Positions 37,554 through 47,110 of a stretch of DNA of 64,000 bases are shown here, piece by piece (position 1 is the stretch's first letter; each line of letters opens with the position of its first letter). A program made the position numbers and the translations under genes. The notes beneath the pieces were generated by a model, which was not told where the DNA came from, did no database searches, and worked only from the letters and a program-made list of their open reading frames with translations. This DNA is from Streptomyces tropicalis (lineage in GTDB: Bacteria; Actinomycetota; Actinomycetes; Streptomycetales; Streptomycetaceae): contig NZ_JARJBB010000001.1 in NCBI RefSeq assembly GCF_029269835.1, positions 434,001 through 498,000 of the forward strand, in the 5' to 3' direction.

Positions 37554-37674
37554 GCCCCCGGTGTCTCCGAGCCCACTCCGTGCTTGATACAAATTTCGCG
37601 CGCGTTCCTGTCCGTCGACGGTCGGCGCCCCTCCCCCCTTCCAACCGCTCCTTTCGCATGCCCTGGGAACGCCC

Positions 37675-39003
37675 GTGTCCGCCCCCCGCACCCTCCCCTG
37701 GCCGCTCGTTGCCCTTTTCACGGCCGGGTACCTCGCCTCCTACCTGCTGCCCACCACGGTCGGCCGCCTGGACACCGGACTGCCGCTGTCCGCGACCCAG
37801 GCCGGAGCCGTCGGCAGCGCCCTGCTGCTGAGCTCGGCGTCGGCCGGGTTCCTCCTCGCCTCCCGCGTCGAGCGGATCGGCGCCCGCACCCTCGCCCGGA
37901 CCGGCCTCGCCCTCGCCGTCGCCGGCTACGGCGTGGCCGCCCTGAGCGACTCCGTGCCGGTGGTCGTCGCCGGCCTGGTCGTCGGCGGGTTCGGATCCGG
38001 CACGGCCACCACGGTCGCCGCGACCGGCATCGCCGCCCAGCGGGATCCGCACCGGATCTCGACCTTCGGCCTGCTCTGCGTCTCCGCGCTCGCCGGCCTC
38101 CTCTACCTGACGGTGCCTCATCTCGGGCCCGGACACGGGCAGCCCCCGGCCGCGATCGCGCTCACCGCGCTCGCCGTGTGGCCGCTCACCGGCCGGCTCC
38201 CCGAACGCACCGCCGCCCGGACGGCCGTGCAGGACACCGCGCGGCTGCCGCACCGCCGCTCCGGCCTGGTGCTCGCCGCCGCCATGCTCTGCTGGTCCCT
38301 CGCCCAGAACTCCCTGTGGGGCGTCAGCGGCCGGATCGGCCTGGTCCAGGCGCACCTCGGCGAGGTCACCGTCGGCGCGGTCTTCGCGGTCGCGCTGGGC
38401 GCCGGGCTGCTGGGCGTGCTCGGCGCCGGGGCGCTGGGGCCGCGGATCGGCCGGGCGCTGCCGATCGGCGCCGGCACGGCGCTCATCGCCGGCTGCATCG
38501 TGCTCAGCTCCTCCGCCACCGACCTGCGGACCTTCGCGGGCGGCGAGATCTCCTGGAACGCGCTCTACCCGGTGGTCCTGTCGTACCTGATCGGTCTGGC
38601 CGCCTCGCTCGACCCGAAGGGCCGCTGGGCGGTGCTGGTCGGCTCGGCCTCGTCGCTGGGCACGGCCGTGGGCCCGCTGGCCGGCAGCGTGCTCTCCGCG
38701 CAGTCGGGCTTCCCGGCGATGGGCGCGGTGCTGGCCGTCGGCCTCCTGGTGGTCGCGCTGCCGATGACCGCCGTCGCGCTGCACACCGGCGGGCGGCCGC
38801 TGCTGCCCGGCACGGTCCGCCGCCGCGGCGGGGCCCCGGCCGCCCTGCTCGCCGTCTCCGCAGGAGCCCCCACGGGCGCGGTCCCGCAGCTCGGCGCCCC
38901 CGAACAGCCGGTGGTGGAGATCCCGGTGGGCACCGCCGCGCTGCCCACCCGTCCGGCCTACGACACGGCGGGCCCCCTGCACGGACCGGGCGCCGCGGTC
39001 TAG
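37675..39003 (+). CDS. MFS-family transporter
   Basis: 442 residues from a GTG at 37675; no clear ribosome binding site. Twelve or so hydrophobic segments begin with LPWPLVALFTAGYLASYLLP; the motif A region is degenerate (FLLASRVERIGARTL). The last ~60 residues are a Pro/Ala-rich cytosolic tail. The degenerate motif and the family resemblance leave the substrate open; it could be an importer or efflux protein. Confidence 0.7.
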   Translation: MSAPRTLPWPLVALFTAGYLASYLLPTTVGRLDTGLPLSATQAGAVGSALLLSSASAGFLLASRVERIGARTLARTGLALAVAGYGVAALSDSVPVVVAGLVVGGFGSGTATTVAATGIAAQRDPHRISTFGLLCVSALAGLLYLTVPHLGPGHGQPPAAIALTALAVWPLTGRLPERTAARTAVQDTARLPHRRSGLVLAAAMLCWSLAQNSLWGVSGRIGLVQAHLGEVTVGAVFAVALGAGLLGVLGAGALGPRIGRALPIGAGTALIAGCIVLSSSATDLRTFAGGEISWNALYPVVLSYLIGLAASLDPKGRWAVLVGSASSLGTAVGPLAGSVLSAQSGFPAMGAVLAVGLLVVALPMTAVALHTGGRPLLPGTVRRRGGAPAALLAVSAGAPTGAVPQLGAPEQPVVEIPVGTAALPTRPAYDTAGPLHGPGAAV

Positions 39004-39012
39004 GCCGGTACA

Positions 39013-39045
39013 GCGCCGGTCCCGGGAACTGCCCGGGACCGGCGC
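39013..39045. terminator. Bidirectional hairpin between MFS and adenosine deaminase
   Basis: GCGCCGGTCCCGGG (39013-39026) pairs with CCCGGGACCGGCGC (39032-39045), 14 bp with a 5-nt loop. Confidence 0.8.
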
Positions 39046-39053
39046 CGGCCGGT

Positions 39054-40052
39054 TCAGTCCTTCGGGAACTCGTAGGCCTCCACCTCGGCGAGGTAGCGCC
39101 GGCGGCGCTCCTCGTCGTGCTCCAGGAAGGAGGCGACGAAGGAGTTGCGGGCCAGCTCGCGCAGGCGCTCCCCGGTCAGGCCGAGGGTGCCGCGCACCGC
39201 GTCGAAGTTGTCGCCCGCGTAACCGCCGAAGTAGGCGGGGTCGTCGGAGTTGACGGTGCACAGCAGGCCCGCGTCGAGCATCGCGGGCAGCGGGTGGTCG
39301 GCGAGGGTGTCGACCGTGCGCAGCCGTACGTTGGACAGCGGGCACAGGGTCAGCGGGATCCGTTCCCGGACCAGCCGCTCGACCAGCGCCGGGTCCTCCA
39401 TGCAGCGCAGGCCGTGGTCGATGCGCTCCACGCCGAGCACGTCCAGCGCCTCGGTGATGTACTCCGGCGGGCCCTCCTCGCCGGCGTGCGCCACGCGCCG
39501 CAGGCCGAGCGCGGCGGCCGCCTCGTACACCTCCCGGAACTTCGCCGGCGGATGCCCCACCTCGGCCGAGTCCAGGCCGACGCCCGAGATCCGGTCGAGG
39601 TACGGCTCGGCGGCCCGCAGGGTGGCGAGGGCCGACTCGGCGGACTCGTCGCGCAGGAAGCACAGGATGAGCTGGGTGGAGACGCCGTGGTTCTCCTCGC
39701 TGCGGCCGAGCGCCCGCCACAGCCCCTCGACGACCGTGCCCATCGCGACCCCGCGGGCCAGGTGCGCCTGCGGGTCGAAGAAGATCTCCGCGTGCCGCAC
39801 GCCCTGCGCCGCGGCCCGGGCCAGGTAGGCGTTGGCGAGGTCCTCGAAGTCGCGCTCGGTGCGCAGCACGGCCATCAGCTCGTAGTACAGGTTCAGGAAG
39901 GACTGGAGGTCCTCGAACCGGTACGCGGTGCGCAGGTCCTCGGTGTCGGCGTACGGCAGCGCCACGCCGTTGCGGGCGGCCAGCTCGAAGGCCAGGTCGG
40001 GTTCGAGGGTGCCCTCGACGTGGAGGTGCAGTTCAGCTTTGGGGAGGGGCAT
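39054..40052 (-). CDS. add: Adenosine deaminase-family enzyme
   Basis: 332 residues. Metal-binding HLHVEGT is near residue 9, the catalytic HAGEEGPPEYITEAL near 190, IDHGLR and the SNVRL plus NSDDPAYFGG blocks follow. It hydrolyses adenosine (or adenine) to inosine (or hypoxanthine) in purine salvage. The short form and sequence context fit either adenosine deaminase or the bacterial adenine deaminase-like group; the two cannot be separated by eye. Stand-alone on the minus strand upstream of a shared terminator. Confidence 0.88.
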   Translation of the reverse strand: MPLPKAELHLHVEGTLEPDLAFELAARNGVALPYADTEDLRTAYRFEDLQSFLNLYYELMAVLRTERDFEDLANAYLARAAAQGVRHAEIFFDPQAHLARGVAMGTVVEGLWRALGRSEENHGVSTQLILCFLRDESAESALATLRAAEPYLDRISGVGLDSAEVGHPPAKFREVYEAAAALGLRRVAHAGEEGPPEYITEALDVLGVERIDHGLRCMEDPALVERLVRERIPLTLCPLSNVRLRTVDTLADHPLPAMLDAGLLCTVNSDDPAYFGGYAGDNFDAVRGTLGLTGERLRELARNSFVASFLEHDEERRRRYLAEVEAYEFPKD

Positions 40053-40097
40053 CGCAGCATCGTACGGGCGCGCGGCGAGCGATACGGAATGCCACGT

Positions 40098-41003
40098 TCA
40101 GCGTCGTCGCGGAACCGGCACGCGCATGAGGTCGCGGGCCACGGTCAGCTCCCCCTCGTACCCGGCGGCCCGGGCCTGCCGCTCGAACTCCCCGGGGTCG
40201 GTGTAGCGCTGACTGAAGTGGGTGAGCAGCAGGTGCCGCACCCCCGACTCCCTTGCCACCCGGGCGGCCTGTCCCGCCGTCAGATGGCCGTGCTCCTCGG
40301 CGAGCGGGGCGTCCTCGTCGAGGAAGGTCGACTCGACGACGAGCAGGTCGCAGCCCTCCGCAAGGGCGTACACGCCCTCGCACAGCCGGGTGTCCATGAC
40401 GAACGCGCACCGCTGTCCGCGGCGCACCTCGCTCACCTCCGCCAGGGTCACCCCGCCCAGCGCGCCCTCGCGCCGGATGCGGCCGACGTCCGGACCGGAG
40501 ATGCCGTGCGCGGCGAGCTCCGCGGGGAGCATGCGGATCCCGTCGGGCTCGACGAGGCGGTAGCCGAAGGACTCCACCGGATGGGACAGCCGGCGCGTCT
40601 GGAGCGTGTACGCCGGCGTGGTGGCGAGGTCGCCGTCGGCGTCGGCCGGCACCTCCTCCAGCGCGACCGTCTCCCGGTACGCGGTGGCGTACCGCAGCCG
40701 GTCGAAGAACGCCCGGCCGGAGCGCGGGTAGTGCGCGGTGACCGGGTGCGGCACCCGGTCGAGGTTGATGCGCTGGATCACCCCGGGCAGGCCCAGGCAG
40801 TGGTCGCCGTGGAAGTGGGTGATGCAGATCCGGTTGACGTCGTGCGCGGCGACGCCGGCCCGCAGCATCTGGCGCTGGGTGCCCTCGCCCGGGTCGAACA
40901 GGATGCCCTCGCCGTCCCAGCGCAGCAGGTAGCCGTTGTGGTTGCGGTGCCGTGTCGGCACCTGGCTGGCGGTGCCGAGGACGACGAGTTCACGGACGGA
41001 CAT
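40098..41003 (-). CDS. rnz: Ribonuclease Z
   Basis: 301 residues. The metallo-beta-lactamase motif HFHGDH is at about residues 62-67, with [12 protein letters not shown] before it and [20 protein letters not shown] after it. It trims the 3' end of tRNA precursors. No arm typical of the long form. ATG at 41003. Next to the HIT gene on the same strand. Confidence 0.95.
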   Translation of the reverse strand: MSVRELVVLGTASQVPTRHRNHNGYLLRWDGEGILFDPGEGTQRQMLRAGVAAHDVNRICITHFHGDHCLGLPGVIQRINLDRVPHPVTAHYPRSGRAFFDRLRYATAYRETVALEEVPADADGDLATTPAYTLQTRRLSHPVESFGYRLVEPDGIRMLPAELAAHGISGPDVGRIRREGALGGVTLAEVSEVRRGQRCAFVMDTRLCEGVYALAEGCDLLVVESTFLDEDAPLAEEHGHLTAGQAARVARESGVRHLLLTHFSQRYTDPGEFERQARAAGYEGELTVARDLMRVPVPRRR

Positions 41004-41033
41004 GGGGCCCGGGCCTCTCCTCTTCCCGCGGCC

Positions 41034-41387
41034 CTAGCCGGGGGGCCACTGGAGGCCGCGGCCGCCGACGACGTGGGCGTGCGCGTGCCAGACGGTCTGG
41101 CCGGCGCCGGCGCCGGTGTTGAAGACGACGCGGTAGCTCTCCAGCTTGTCCTCGTCGGCGACGGCCTGGGTCTCGCGCAGGACGTCCGCGGCGAGGGCCG
41201 GGTCGGCGGCGGCCAGGGCGGCGGCGTCGCGGTGGTGCGCCTTCGGGATCACCAGGACGTGCGTGGGCGCCTGGGGGTTGATGTCACGGAAGGCGACGGT
41301 GGTCTCCGTCTCGCGGACGATGGTCGCCGGGACCTGCCCCGCCACGATCTTGCAGAACAGGCAGTCGTCCTGCGGCTCCCCTGCCAT
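41034..41387 (-). CDS. HIT-family nucleotide hydrolase
   Basis: 117 residues from the ATG at 41387, which has GAGGAGG upstream; an upstream ATG at 41402 is less likely. CLFCKIVAGQVPA opens the fold, and HVLVIPKAHHRD and the catalytic HAHAHVVGG (His-x-His-x-His) complete it. HIT proteins hydrolyse or transfer nucleoside phosphoramidates. The HIT gene commonly precedes phoH in actinobacteria; here several genes intervene. Confidence 0.93.
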   Translation of the reverse strand: MAGEPQDDCLFCKIVAGQVPATIVRETETTVAFRDINPQAPTHVLVIPKAHHRDAAALAAADPALAADVLRETQAVADEDKLESYRVVFNTGAGAGQTVWHAHAHVVGGRGLQWPPG

Positions 41388-41427
41388 CGGGTGCCTCCTC
41401 ACGCCGGTCGATCAGTACGGGGGCATG

Positions 41428-44400
41428 CTACCGAGCCGTGCGCGGGCCCGGTTCCGGGATGTCCGGCGGCGTCTTCGCCGGGTGTTCCTCCAGGGCGGCC
41501 AGCGCCAGCCGGATCGCCTCGTCCAGCGGGACGTCCCGCCCGGCCGCGTGGTCCTGCGGACGCTGCACCGCCTCCACGTCCGGGTCGACGCCGTGGTTCT
41601 CCACGCCCCAGCCGTACCCCTCCAGCCAGAAGGCGTACTTGGGCTGGGTGACCAGGGTGCCGTCGACGAGGTGGTGGCGGCTGTCGATGCCGACGACCCC
41701 GCCCCAGGTGCGGGTGCCGACGACCGGGCCGATGCCGAGCGCCCGGATCGCCGCGTTGACGATGTCGCCGTCGGAGCCGGAGAACTCGTTGGCGACGGCG
41801 ACGACGGGACCGCGGGGAGCGTCGCTCGGATAGCTCTCCGCGCGCATGCCGCGCGGCAGGTCCCAGCCGACGATCCGGCGGGCCAGCTTCTCCACGACCA
41901 GCTGGGAGGTGTGGCCGCCGCGGTTCTCGCGGACGTCGACGACGAGCCCCTCGCGGGCCACCTCGACGCGCAGGTCGCGGTGGATCTGCGCCCAGCCGGG
42001 CGCCTGCATGTCGGGGACGTGGAGATAGCCGAGGCGGCCCCCGGACCGCTCGTGGACGTAGGCCCGGCGGTCGGCGACCCAGGCGTGGTAGCGCAGCGGC
42101 TCCTCGTCCTCGACCGGGACGACCACGACGTGCCGCGGCTCTCCCCCGCCGGCCGGCGAGACGGTCAGCTCGACGGGCCGGCCCGCCGTGCCGACCAGCA
42201 GCGGGCCGGGGCCCGTCACCGGGTCGACCGGGTGCCCGCCGACCGCGGCGACCGCGTCCCCGGCGCGCACCGCGACGCCGGGTGCGGCGAGCGGGCTGCG
42301 GGCGTGCGGGTCGGAGGTCTCCGACGGCAGCACGCGGTCGATGCGCCAGGTGCCGTCCTCGTGGCGGGAGAGGTCCGCGCCCAGCAGTCCCTGGCGGGCG
42401 CGGCGGCCGCCGCCGCGCGGGGTGACGTAGGCGTGGGAGGTGCCGAGTTCGCCGTGGACCTCCCACAGCAGGTCGACCAGGTCGTCGTGGGTGGCGATGC
42501 GGTCCAGGAGGGGCCGGTAGCGGTCCAGGACGCCGTCCCAGTCCACGCCCCCCAGGTCGGGGCGCCAGAAGTTCTGTCGCATCAGCCGCCCGGTCTCCTC
42601 GTACATCTGCCGCCACTCGGCGGCCGGTTCGACCGTCTGCCGGACGCGGCCGAGGTCGACGGTGATGTTCGAGTCGCTGTCGTCGTCGCCGGAGGCGCGC
42701 CGGTCGCTGGGCACCACCTTGAGCTTGCCGTCGGTCCACAGCAGGACCCGCCGGCCGTCGCCGCTGACCTCGACGTGGTCGGCGTCGGCGGCCAGGTGCT
42801 CCAGGCGCTGCTGGACGAGGTCGAAGCGCTCCAGCTCGGTTCGCGGGTCGGGGTCGTCGGGCGTGGCGCGGGTGGCGCCGAGGACGCCCCGCACCGGGTG
42901 GCGCAGCCACAGCACGCCGTCCTTGGCGGCTCTCAGGGTGGTGTAGCGGGCGGCCTCGACCGGGAACGGCACGATGCGGTCGGCGAGCCCCTCCAGGTCG
43001 ACGCGGGTGACCGGGATGCCCTCGCTGTCCGGGGTCCCGCCCCGGTCCGGGGAGTCGAAGGAGCGGCCGTGCCGCTGCGGGCCGAACGGCGACGGGGTGG
43101 CCGCCGCCAGCGTGATCAGGTGCGGGCGGGTGCCCTCCACGAACGCGAGATCGAAGACGTGCTCGTCGTAGACCGGGTCGAAGGACCGGTTCGACAGGAA
43201 GGCGAGGTGCCTGCCGTCCAGGGTGAACGCCGGCGCGAAGTCCCGGAAGCGCAGCGGAGTGGCCTCGGTGACCGTCAGGTCGGTGGTGTGGGCGAGCCGG
43301 AGCTGGCTGAGCGGGCGCGGTCCGGGGTGCGACCAGGCGAGCCAGCCGGAGTCGGGCGAGAAGGCGAGGTCGCCGACGTCGCCGTCCTCGCTGCGGTCGA
43401 CCTCGCGGACCTCCCCGGTCGCACGCTCGACGAGCAGCAGCCGCCCGTCGTGCGCGGCGACGGCGGCGCGGCTGCCGTCGGGGGCCATGGCCAGCTCCAG
43501 GACGCGGCCGAGCCGCCCGGCGGCGAGCCGGCGCGGGGTGGCGCCGAGGGGCACGCCGGTGGCGGGTGCGAACTCCAGGGCGTCCTCGCCCTCGGCGTCC
43601 GTCACCCACACCACCCACTCCTCGCCGTCGGCGCGGAAGGTGCGCGGCATCCGGGCCCGCACGCCGGGCACGGCGGCCAGGGCGCGCGCCGGTCCGGCGC
43701 GGTGGGTGACCCAGTGGACGGCGCCGCGCACCGCGACCGCGCTGCCGCGCGCGGTGTGGTCGGGTGTCGCGTGGTCGAACCAGTGGGCGGCGTTCAGCGG
43801 GTGGGGCCGCAGGTCGGTGCGGGCGCCGCCGAGCCGGACGTCCAGCCGGCGGGGCTCGGCGCCGTCGAGGTCGTCCAGCAGCCACAGCTCCCCGGCGCTG
43901 GCGTAGACGACGCGGGTGCCGTCGCCGGACGCGTGCCGGGCGTAGAAGCCGGCCCCCGGGGTGTCGCCGAGGGGGGTGTGCCGGCGCAGGTCGGAGCCGT
44001 CGGGGAGGGAGGAGTAGAGGGCGCCGGTGCCCTCGTGGTCGGAGAGGAAGGCGATGCGGCCGCCGGCCCACACCGGGTCCTCGATGTTGCCGTCGAGGTC
44101 CTCGTGCAGCCGGACGAACTCCCCGGCGTCCGCGCCCTCGCCGCGGTCGATCCACAACTTGCCCGCGGTGCCGCCCCGGTAGCGCTTCCACCAGGCCGCC
44201 TCGCGGCCCATCGGCGCGGACAGCAGCACGGTGTGCGGGCCGTGGGCGACATGGCCGACGGGCCCGTAGGGCAGCACGGCGGCCGGACCGCCGTCCAGCG
44301 GGACGGCGCGGGCCCAGGTGCGGCGCAGGCTCGCCTGGCCGTGGGTGGTGATCGCGAGGACCTCGCCGTCCGGGGTCCAGCCGCGGACCTGGGTCTGCCG

Positions 44401-44670
44401 GCTGCCCCAGTGGGTGAGGCGCCGGGCGGGTCCGCCCTCGACGGGGGCGACGTGCACCTCGGGGGCGCCGTCCCGGGTGGAGGCCCAGGCGAGCGCGGTG
44501 CCGTCCGGCGAGATGCGGGGCCGGGTCACCGGGACGTTGTCGGCGCTGACCCGCCAGGCGCGTCCGCCGTCGAGGGGGGCGAGCCACACGTCGTCCTCGG
44601 CGGTGAAGGCGACCAACTCGCCGTGCAGGTGCGGGAACCGGAGGTACGAGGAGGATGCGGACTGGGTCAC
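41428..44670 (-). CDS. Tricorn protease homologue
   Basis: 1080 residues, the length of archaeal and Streptomyces tricorn. Residues ~10-680 form the beta-propellers (repeated FSPDSGWLAWSHPG-type units), followed by a core with GELGTSHAYV (His site), a PDZ domain (PGVAVRAGDAVAAVGGHPV) and the serine-protease core, with nucleophile Ser966 in EFSGSDGD and GTRTWGGVVG. The Thermoplasma enzyme uses Ser965. It is a large cytosolic complex that cuts peptides released by the proteasome; Streptomyces has a proteasome, so it can take that place. No signal peptide. ATG at 44670; minus strand, next to an unrelated HIT gene. Confidence 0.94.
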   Translation of the reverse strand: MTQSASSSYLRFPHLHGELVAFTAEDDVWLAPLDGGRAWRVSADNVPVTRPRISPDGTALAWASTRDGAPEVHVAPVEGGPARRLTHWGSRQTQVRGWTPDGEVLAITTHGQASLRRTWARAVPLDGGPAAVLPYGPVGHVAHGPHTVLLSAPMGREAAWWKRYRGGTAGKLWIDRGEGADAGEFVRLHEDLDGNIEDPVWAGGRIAFLSDHEGTGALYSSLPDGSDLRRHTPLGDTPGAGFYARHASGDGTRVVYASAGELWLLDDLDGAEPRRLDVRLGGARTDLRPHPLNAAHWFDHATPDHTARGSAVAVRGAVHWVTHRAGPARALAAVPGVRARMPRTFRADGEEWVVWVTDAEGEDALEFAPATGVPLGATPRRLAAGRLGRVLELAMAPDGSRAAVAAHDGRLLLVERATGEVREVDRSEDGDVGDLAFSPDSGWLAWSHPGPRPLSQLRLAHTTDLTVTEATPLRFRDFAPAFTLDGRHLAFLSNRSFDPVYDEHVFDLAFVEGTRPHLITLAAATPSPFGPQRHGRSFDSPDRGGTPDSEGIPVTRVDLEGLADRIVPFPVEAARYTTLRAAKDGVLWLRHPVRGVLGATRATPDDPDPRTELERFDLVQQRLEHLAADADHVEVSGDGRRVLLWTDGKLKVVPSDRRASGDDDSDSNITVDLGRVRQTVEPAAEWRQMYEETGRLMRQNFWRPDLGGVDWDGVLDRYRPLLDRIATHDDLVDLLWEVHGELGTSHAYVTPRGGGRRARQGLLGADLSRHEDGTWRIDRVLPSETSDPHARSPLAAPGVAVRAGDAVAAVGGHPVDPVTGPGPLLVGTAGRPVELTVSPAGGGEPRHVVVVPVEDEEPLRYHAWVADRRAYVHERSGGRLGYLHVPDMQAPGWAQIHRDLRVEVAREGLVVDVRENRGGHTSQLVVEKLARRIVGWDLPRGMRAESYPSDAPRGPVVAVANEFSGSDGDIVNAAIRALGIGPVVGTRTWGGVVGIDSRHHLVDGTLVTQPKYAFWLEGYGWGVENHGVDPDVEAVQRPQDHAAGRDVPLDEAIRLALAALEEHPAKTPPDIPEPGPRTAR

Positions 44671-44760
44671 ACGATCACCCTACGCAGCGTCGGCCTGCAC
44701 GGACAGGGGTTTCGATCACCTCGCCGGCGCCGGGCCGCGCGCCGCGGCGGCAACAGGGTG

Positions 44761-45153
44761 TCAGCCGCGGAGGAGGAGCCATTCCTGGAGTTCGACGAGG
44801 TTGCCCTCCGGGTCCTTCAGGTGGGCCACCCGCATGCGCTCGGTCAGGGCGGCGGGGCCGTGCAGGACGTCCGCGCCGCGCGCGGATATCTCCGCGCAGT
44901 AGGTGTCGAGGTCGTCCACCCGGAGCACCACCAGCGAGCGGTGCCCGGTCGCGGTGTCGCCCAGTTCGCCCAGGAGCCGCGCCATCATCGCGCGGTCCTG
45001 CAGCGCGATCCCGGCGGAGCCGGTGGCGGGGCTGAACTTCTCGTACGGTCCCCGCTCCGCCCCGGACTGCGGCTTCAGGCCGAGCACCTCGGCGTAGAAG
45101 CGGTAGCAGGCGGCGAAGTCGGTGACGAGCAGCCGGACCTGGGCGAGTTCCAC
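44761..45153 (-). CDS. VOC-superfamily protein
   Basis: 130 residues from a GTG at 45153 with a good upstream AGGGGG. The glyoxalase/bleomycin-resistance fold shows in QVRLLVTDFAACYRFYAEVLGL and in the closing HLKDPEGNLVELQEW. Metal ligands are only partly present, so it may be an enzyme or a metal/drug-binding protein. 16 bp after rsmE on the same strand. Confidence 0.8.
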   Translation of the reverse strand: MELAQVRLLVTDFAACYRFYAEVLGLKPQSGAERGPYEKFSPATGSAGIALQDRAMMARLLGELGDTATGHRSLVVLRVDDLDTYCAEISARGADVLHGPAALTERMRVAHLKDPEGNLVELQEWLLLRG

Positions 45154-45169
45154 GGCCGTCCCCCTGGGC

Positions 45170-45910
45170 TCAGGACCACCGTCCGGAGCGGCCGAGCAGC
45201 AGCGCGGCCGCCGCCGTCCCGGCGGTCGATGTGCGCAACACGCTACGCCCGAGCCGGTGGGGCAGCGCACCGGCGTCGGCGAACAGCGCCAACTCATCGG
45301 GGGAGACGCCCCCTTCGGGCCCGACGACGAGCACGATCTCGCCGTCCGGGGGGAGATCGGCGGTGGCCAGCGGCCTGTCGCCGCTCTCGTGCAGTACGGC
45401 GGCGAAGTCCGCGCCGGCGAGCAGCCGGGCCACCTCCTTGGTCGTCGCGGCGTCCGCGACCTCGGGGAAGCGGACCCGTCGGGACTGCTTGCCGGCCTCG
45501 CGGGCCGTCGAGCGCCACTTGCCGAGCGCCTTCAGGCCCCGGTCGCCCCGCCACTGCGTGATGCAGCGGGACGCCGCCCACGGCACGATCCGGTCGACGC
45601 CGACCTCGGTCATGGTCTCCACGGCCAGCTCGCCCCGGTCGCCCTTGGGCAGCGCCTGGACGACGGTGATCCGCGGCGCCCCGGGCGCCTCCTCGGCCAC
45701 CTCGGCCAGGCGGACCAGCAGCCGGTCCTTGCCCTCGGTGCCGGTCACCTCGCCGGTGGCCCACCGCCCGGCGCCGTCGGTGAGCACGACGGCCTCCCCG
45801 GGCTGCAGCCGCTTCACGGAGACGGCGTGCCGCCCCTCGGGGCCGTCGAGGACGTACGGGCCGGACGTGCCGGACGCCAGGTCCTCGACCACGAACACCG
45901 GAGCGGTCAT
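45170..45910 (-). CDS. rsmE: 16S rRNA m3U1498 methyltransferase RsmE
   Basis: 246 residues. A PUA-like N-terminal domain is followed by a SPOUT methyltransferase core with VQALPKGDRGELAVETMTEVGV, a trefoil knot region VLVVGPEGGVSPDE and SVLRTSTAGTAAAALLL. Methylates U1498 near the decoding site. It overlaps the nitronate monooxygenase gene by four bases (ATGA). Confidence 0.95.
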   Translation of the reverse strand: MTAPVFVVEDLASGTSGPYVLDGPEGRHAVSVKRLQPGEAVVLTDGAGRWATGEVTGTEGKDRLLVRLAEVAEEAPGAPRITVVQALPKGDRGELAVETMTEVGVDRIVPWAASRCITQWRGDRGLKALGKWRSTAREAGKQSRRVRFPEVADAATTKEVARLLAGADFAAVLHESGDRPLATADLPPDGEIVLVVGPEGGVSPDELALFADAGALPHRLGRSVLRTSTAGTAAAALLLGRSGRWS

Positions 45911-47034
45911 CGCCCCTCACCTCCTGCCGGGCGGGCCGCCAACGCCCTCCTGGCGGCATCGAGTTCGGCGGCCAGGACCTCCACCAGCCGGCCGGCGGGC
46001 AGATCACGGGCCATGCGGTGCCCCTGCCCCGCCCACAGCGCCATGCCCTGCGCGTCCCCCGCCCGCGCGGCCGCCTTCCGCAGCGGCGCGGTGAGGTGGT
46101 GCACCTCGGGGTACGCGGCCGGGGCGTAGGGGCCGTGCTCGCGCACGAAGCGGTTGACCAGGCCGCGCGCCGGGCGCCCGGAGAACGCGCGGGTCGGCTC
46201 GGTGCGCGGGAACACCGGGTCGGTCAGCGCCCGCTTGTGCAGGGCGTGCGCACCGGACTCGGGGGTGGCCAGGAACGCGGTGCCCAGCTGGGCGGCGCTC
46301 GCACCGGCCGCGAGGACGGCGGCGATCTGGCTGCCGCGCATGATGCCGCCCGCGGCGACCACCGGAAGGTCCACCGTCTCCCGGACCTGCGCGACGAGCG
46401 CGAGCAGGCCGACGGCGGCACCGTCGGTCTCCGGCGTGTCGCGGTGGCTGCCCCGGTGGCCGCCGGCCTCCGCGCCCTGCGCGATCACGGCGTCGGCGCC
46501 GGACCGCTGCACGGCCACCGCCTCGTCGGCGGTGGTCGCGGTGACCAGGACGAGGGTGCCGGCGCGGTGCAGGGCGTCCACGACGGCGGGGGCCGGCACG
46601 CCGAAGTGGAAGGAGACCACCGGCACCGGGTTGTCCAGGAGCACCGCCAGTTTGGCGTCGTAGCCGTCGTCGCGCCCGCTGTCGGGGTCGCCGAGTTCGG
46701 TGTCGTACCAGCCGGCCTCCCCGGCCAGCTGGTGGGCGTAGAGGTCGACGGCGCCCGAGGGCGGCACGGTGCCGGCCGCCGCGGTGGCGCCGGCGGCCGC
46801 TCCGGGGGTCTCCGGCTGCGGGAGGAACACGTTCACGCCGAAGGGGCGGCCGGTCAGCCCGCGCAGCTGCTTGATCTCCTGGTACATGCCGTCGGCGGTC
46901 TTGTAACCGGCGGCGAGGAACCCGAGGCCGCCGGCGTCGGAGACCGCCGCGGCGAGCTGCGGCACGGACACGCCGCCCGCCATCGGGGCCTGCACGATCG
47001 GGTACGGCAGGAGACCGGTCAGAGCCAAGGACAT
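45907..47034 (-). CDS. Nitronate monooxygenase / 2-nitropropane dioxygenase-type enzyme
   Basis: 375 residues with the FMN TIM-barrel of the NMO family: PIVQAPMAGGVSVPQLAAAVSDAGGLGFLAAGY, then VIAQGAEAGGHRGSHRD (flavin and catalytic region) and PVVAAGGIMRGSQIAAVLAAGASAAQLGTAFL (quoted as adjoining motifs). Oxidises nitronates or reduces enones; the physiological substrate is unknown. Directly upstream of rsmE. Confidence 0.88.
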   Translation of the reverse strand: MSLALTGLLPYPIVQAPMAGGVSVPQLAAAVSDAGGLGFLAAGYKTADGMYQEIKQLRGLTGRPFGVNVFLPQPETPGAAAGATAAAGTVPPSGAVDLYAHQLAGEAGWYDTELGDPDSGRDDGYDAKLAVLLDNPVPVVSFHFGVPAPAVVDALHRAGTLVLVTATTADEAVAVQRSGADAVIAQGAEAGGHRGSHRDTPETDGAAVGLLALVAQVRETVDLPVVAAGGIMRGSQIAAVLAAGASAAQLGTAFLATPESGAHALHKRALTDPVFPRTEPTRAFSGRPARGLVNRFVREHGPYAPAAYPEVHHLTAPLRKAAARAGDAQGMALWAGQGHRMARDLPAGRLVEVLAAELDAARRALAARPAGGEGR

Positions 47035-47076
47035 GCCCGCATGGTGTCACGTCCGCACGGTCCCGCCGAACCCGGC

Positions 47077-47103
47077 CGTCCCCCCGGCCGGGCCGGGGGG
47101 ACG
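47077..47103 (-). terminator. Hairpin behind dnaJ2
   Basis: CGTCCCCCCGGCC (47077-47089) pairs with GGCCGGGGGGACG (47091-47103). It lies 8 bp beyond the dnaJ2 stop and separates that operon from the downstream nitronate monooxygenase gene. Confidence 0.7.
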
Positions 47104-47110
47104 GGGTGGC

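Noticed and set aside
37182..41651. A 1489-codon open plus-strand frame
   Set aside because: It runs antisense through the MFS, add, rnz and HIT genes. Its protein is low in hydrophobic order and rich in Arg/Pro/Ala/Gly; such frames are expected in DNA of this composition.
41146..45561. A 1471-codon open plus-strand frame
   Set aside because: Antisense to tricorn, VOC and rsmE genes; no family features.
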